Of a stretch of 64,000 nt of DNA, positions 60,031-64,000 are shown piece by piece. Numbering within the stretch: the first letter of the stretch is position 1; each line of letters starts with the position of its first letter. Below the pieces are notes generated by a model. It was not told the origin of the DNA. It made no database searches and worked only from the letters and a program-made list of their open reading frames with translations. The DNA is from Anadara kagoshimensis (lineage: Eukaryota; Mollusca; Bivalvia; Arcoida; Arcidae). The DNA is taken from positions 11,116,698-11,180,697 of the forward strand of contig CM037860.1 in assembly GCA_021292105.1 (NCBI GenBank), read 5' to 3'. Both the position numbers and the translations under genes were made by a program.

Positions 60031-63000
60031 TATACCATTTATTAACTATTCTGCTATACTTATTAAGGGTATCAACAAAGCCGTCAAAATGTAGTCAATT
60101 TTGTGATCACTAGAATTGATAACTGATATAAATGACTGAAGTATCCATTTCAAATTACATATAAACTTTGATATAAAATCATGTACTTTATATCTCTGTT
60201 ACTGACTAATGTAATGTAATTCAAAATCTAAATTTCATGTTTTAGAAATACGAAAGTTTAATTATTACAGCACAAAAGAAACCCAGTAAAGGGGATAGGT
60301 GTTAAAAACATATGCAAATGGTCTTATATAGGTAAACAGGAATGAGCTGTCCGGTAGATCTTTCATTAGTATTATTCATATAAAAAGGTACATCCAATCA
60401 ATAGGTAGCGTTACAATTTGTAGTTAATAATGTACACATTGCTCATTGTTAATGTTCACCTCATATAGGCGAAACGGGATCCTTATTACGTAAATTTACT
60501 CGTCTATAATGGATATTTATATCAAAGGTGGCTCACAGGTCAATGTTGTTTACCTATGCAACATTATATGTAGTGTCTTATTTCGTTAAAGGTTAACACG
60601 TAACAGCAAAATATGTATTTACGTATTTACGGTTTTACAGCCAATATTGTTTTGATATATTTACCATATATAAAGAAATTAACGTATTCAGTTCTCTCCA
60701 AATGGTACTAACATTATTGGAACATTAGGTTTAGTAATCAATAAAAGTAACACACTTTGACACATATGTCAGTCTTGGTTAGAATAACACTGGTTTCTCG
60801 TACGAAATTACCATATTTGTCAGTAACTGTTTTTCAAATGCGTGAAAAATCGGACTTTTGTTAACAATATGTGGTTTGTTTCCGTTTGGTCTTGCACAAG
60901 TGATAGCGCACACGCCTCTTGAAAAGCTTCCTTATTCCATGAAATTAACTATTCGAAGTATAGAAAAAGATGAATAACATTAATAATCACTGTATGTTTT
61001 TTCACATTAAGTCTACTCAACATGCAACACTAGAATATGTGTAGTCTTTATCTCAAAGATTCAGTCAGATGGATTGAAGGTCCATAGTGGACAACTATAT
61101 ATAATTACCAATAAGCCATAGTCCCTTTCCATCAAACGTAATGTTTTAGAAACCTAATTTTACTTTTATGATTTAAAACGTGGAAAATTTGTTTTGTAGA
61201 AATTATATCTATGACAATATACTATTTAGGAATTCAATGACATTAAAATATAATTCGGGTTATCTTTACTGTAGTGTAGTTTTGTTTATGTGACAAAAAC
61301 CTATATACATGACGAGTTTTTTTATATTTAAAACATGTTTGAAATAAAAACACTTTAACAACACATATTTCGCTTTTTACAATATTTATTAAGTTAATTA
61401 AAGTTTAAACAATATCTTCCAAAACGTATCATAATTTTTTTAAATTTAAATAGACTGACTCATTTATCAAACTTTTAATAACAAATGTTGTTATCAACAT
61501 AGTTATGTTAAAAATTACTTCATCAGTAGATAGGTAACAAAAACACACATAATAATTTTGAAATCAACTCAACATGAGTGGTACGTGTGGTGTATTTGTA
61601 ATTAAAATAAAACTTTTTTCTTTAATTTCGCAATGCGTTGTACTAAAGTGACCTAAACGCCACGAGAAATATATTTGTATAACGATCGTACATCCAAAAC
61701 CCCATTCTCTGTGATAAACGATCAGCGTGTCCCGTCAGAGCAAGCACCGTCTTTTTTCTTGATAAGTAAGTTTGTTACTGTTAATGGATTTTAGATGAAG
61801 ATCTGCGTTTGTATTTCTTTTGACGCGTATTACCAATTTATTAGTTTTTGTGTTCTAAAGTACACGTGTTGTGATAATTATGAGATTCCTTACTACTTTT
61901 TTGTTAACTTACGATGTTCTTTACTTTGGAACAGATATCACCATAATGATCAGATAACGTAACATATAACTTATATAATATATATCTAGACAATAGGCCA
62001 TTTCGTAGGCATACCGAAAACATTGCTTCAAAACTATGTGACAGCAATGATTACAAAAATAATAATTTAAATGTCGTACATGTGTTGCTCTTAAATCTGT
62101 CATATCCATAGAAAATGCGCTTACAGAATTGTAATATGTCAATATAGTTATGGATAACTTTTAATTCGTGTTTTAATCTCTTCTATTGCCTGCACAAAGT
62201 TTCATATCAAAATTAACCCCATGTCTAAAATGTAACTTGTTGTTTTTTGTTCTGCAACTTTATTATCAATGGAAACATTATGCATCATCGTAAATGCTGT
62301 TTGTGTTATGTACAAATAATTACACAAAAAACAGAGCATAAACAACAAATTTAACATTATGAAAACTAAAGTGATCATTTTACATACGAAACACATAGTT
62401 TTCATAGATGTCAGTTATATTTGAATGATAAGTATTTCAAGACGACATTTTTCTACCTATAATTCAACAGCAGAAAGAACAGATGATCAAGTGGTAGGTT
62501 AAACGATCCAAACCAAAAAGTACCTGCCATTACTGAATGAAATAAGGGCTTAAACGTGACAATTGCCGTATAATAGCATGTAGAGCAGACAATCAAGAAT
62601 TTAGAATACATTGTAAAGTCTACGTGTAAATATCTGTTTGGGAAGGAACTGTCCAATAAATTAAAGAAGAGTAGCTGACGTCCATCTACTTCAGATGTAA
62701 AAGAATAATTAGGCCATGCTTTTACATTTATCCGATCTGGTTAGGAATATGTTGAATATACTTAACCACACAATGTTAAATTTCTTAAGCAACAATTCTA
62801 TATGTTTGTGATCATTCCATACTTCACAACCATATAATGCAGTCGTTTTTATAGGGTTTCAGAAATTCTTAAAGTCGTGTCATGCATCACATCTTTTGTC
62901 TTTCAACAAATACTAAATATGGTATTTTCCTTTTCGTGACCATTGCTGACATAATAATAGTAATATCTTATGTCAGATGGCAGAAAACACCAGTTGATAA

Positions 63001-63950
63001 AGTTTTTTTCTCGACCACGTAAAAGATTATACGCCCGTTGCATGGGCAAAAAATTGATTAAATTTTATTTTCGTTTTCGAATACTACAGGGTCTATCGTT
63101 TGAAAAACAGAATTAAAATATAATAAAACAGAAAAAATATCGTAGCTTCTTTTGTCTAAAACAGTTGTTCCTAAAGGAAATTAACAGCTACATTTTCAGA
63201 ATAAATTGTCTGAAGTATCAAATGAAAAACAATTCCAGTGACATATTGCAAAAAGCGGTCATATCAATTATTACTTAAAGCACAATAATCACTATTTACC
63301 AATATAATAAAGAAAAACATTTGGAAGATGTTGAGTTTTGATGTGTGATGAAGAACAGTCAAACCAATTTAGGGATATATGTAGAGTATGTACAGTATAA
63401 AATATAAACATATAAATAATTGGGAATTAAAAAACAATCCATGGTGAAATATGACAGAGTGAATTAAGCTAAAAATGTTTATTACACTTGACACGAGCGA
63501 AATACTCCAACCCCACAAAACAGTTCAGATCAAAAACAAAGATTCTAATCAATGTCACAATCGGAACATATAAACACATAATAAGTGATTTCCGAGTAAA
63601 CTTTGTAAATTTGTCTTGCTATCTATATTTATCATTTAAATGTTTTATGTGTTGAATAGTTCAAGAAGGTTTTATTAAGTAGTTATGCTTTTTGTATGAA
63701 TCCAGTTAAATGTTTTTTTGAAATCTTGTCGACGCTATGTTAGGCTATGATAAAATACTTTGAAAATTATAGCTTCTAGTCGTATACACATTCATGCCTA
63801 TGTTGAAAGATGTATTACTGGAATAACACAGAAATTAAGAAAAAGCAGTATTTTGGTAGTTTTTATATATTATCTTAAAGATTTTTACCGTTTTCCACAC
63901 GTGTATTTATATATCCGTTTTCCTATCGCCCTATAGTAGTCAAAAATACA
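60031..63950 (+). repeat. Tandem segmental duplication, copy B
   Basis: Counterpart of 55341-58093. It is longer because of extra sequence around 62400-62930 and 63050-63650, absent from copy A. Some blocks remain nearly identical (61750-61870 versus 56990-57110); others are about 75-80 percent similar by eye. It contains an RT3 3'-end scrap at 63529-63570 (minus), inside one of the extra segments. No conserved reading frame. Confidence 0.75.
63529..63570 (-). mobile_element. RT3 3'-end fragment
   Basis: ATCAAAAACAAAGATTC followed by TAATCAATGTCACAATCGG resembles the terminal 40 bp of the family. Confidence 0.45.
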
Positions 63951-64000
63951 TTCCTGTCATGCAAAACATATACTCAAAAAGCGTTTTAAAGACGAAATGT

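Overview
This is AT-rich, gene-poor animal DNA, most likely from a mollusc and probably a bivalve. The evidence is the many decayed non-LTR-type retroelement pieces, tRNA-headed SINE fragments, microsatellites, and a hammerhead-ribozyme repeat of a type I associate (from memory) with bivalve genomes. I find no complete host protein-coding gene. Nearly all open frames are short, AT-driven and unsupported.

The dominant component is one repeat family, called RT3 here, with about 26 copies in both orientations. Its sense strand runs: tail of a reverse-transcriptase (RT) reading frame, a short 3' UTR, two adjacent GC-rich hairpins, and a shared 3' terminus near TTTTTGAT. 5' ends vary from copy to copy and 3' ends are mostly constant, as expected of reverse-transcription-primed, 5'-truncated insertions. 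The longest copies, which retain RT coding remnants, are at 9.65-10.24, 16.52-17.07, 26.80-27.40 and 51.03-51.37 kb.

One nearly full-length LINE occupies about 39.83-45.59 kb (+). It has ORF1 (coiled coil plus a C-terminal RNA-binding-like region) and ORF2 (endonuclease, reverse transcriptase, C-terminal CCHC knuckle). Both are broken by several frameshifts but have few other lesions. Its neighbourhood is bracketed by a 36-bp perfect inverted repeat (38473-38508 and 45710-45745). Two shorter LINE fossils lie near 18.35 and 49.48-49.87 kb.

Three non-autonomous DNA-transposon-like elements can be delimited to the base: an 857-bp element with 166-bp inverted repeats flanked by TTAA (46658-47514), a 1291-bp element with 9-bp target duplications and TGGACTGGA-rich inverted ends (58418-59708), and a 106-bp TA-flanked hairpin (27402-27507).

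The most interesting element is a compact type I hammerhead ribozyme at 6000-6045 (+) with every core residue in place, plus a decayed second copy at 33621-33668 (-). The right end of the window is a diverged tandem duplication (55.34-58.09 and 60.03-63.95 kb) with the 1291-bp element between the two copies and a third partial copy near 22.93-23.20 kb. The rest is AT-rich spacer with old tandem duplications, a strong CTCF-like motif at 37080 and simple repeats.
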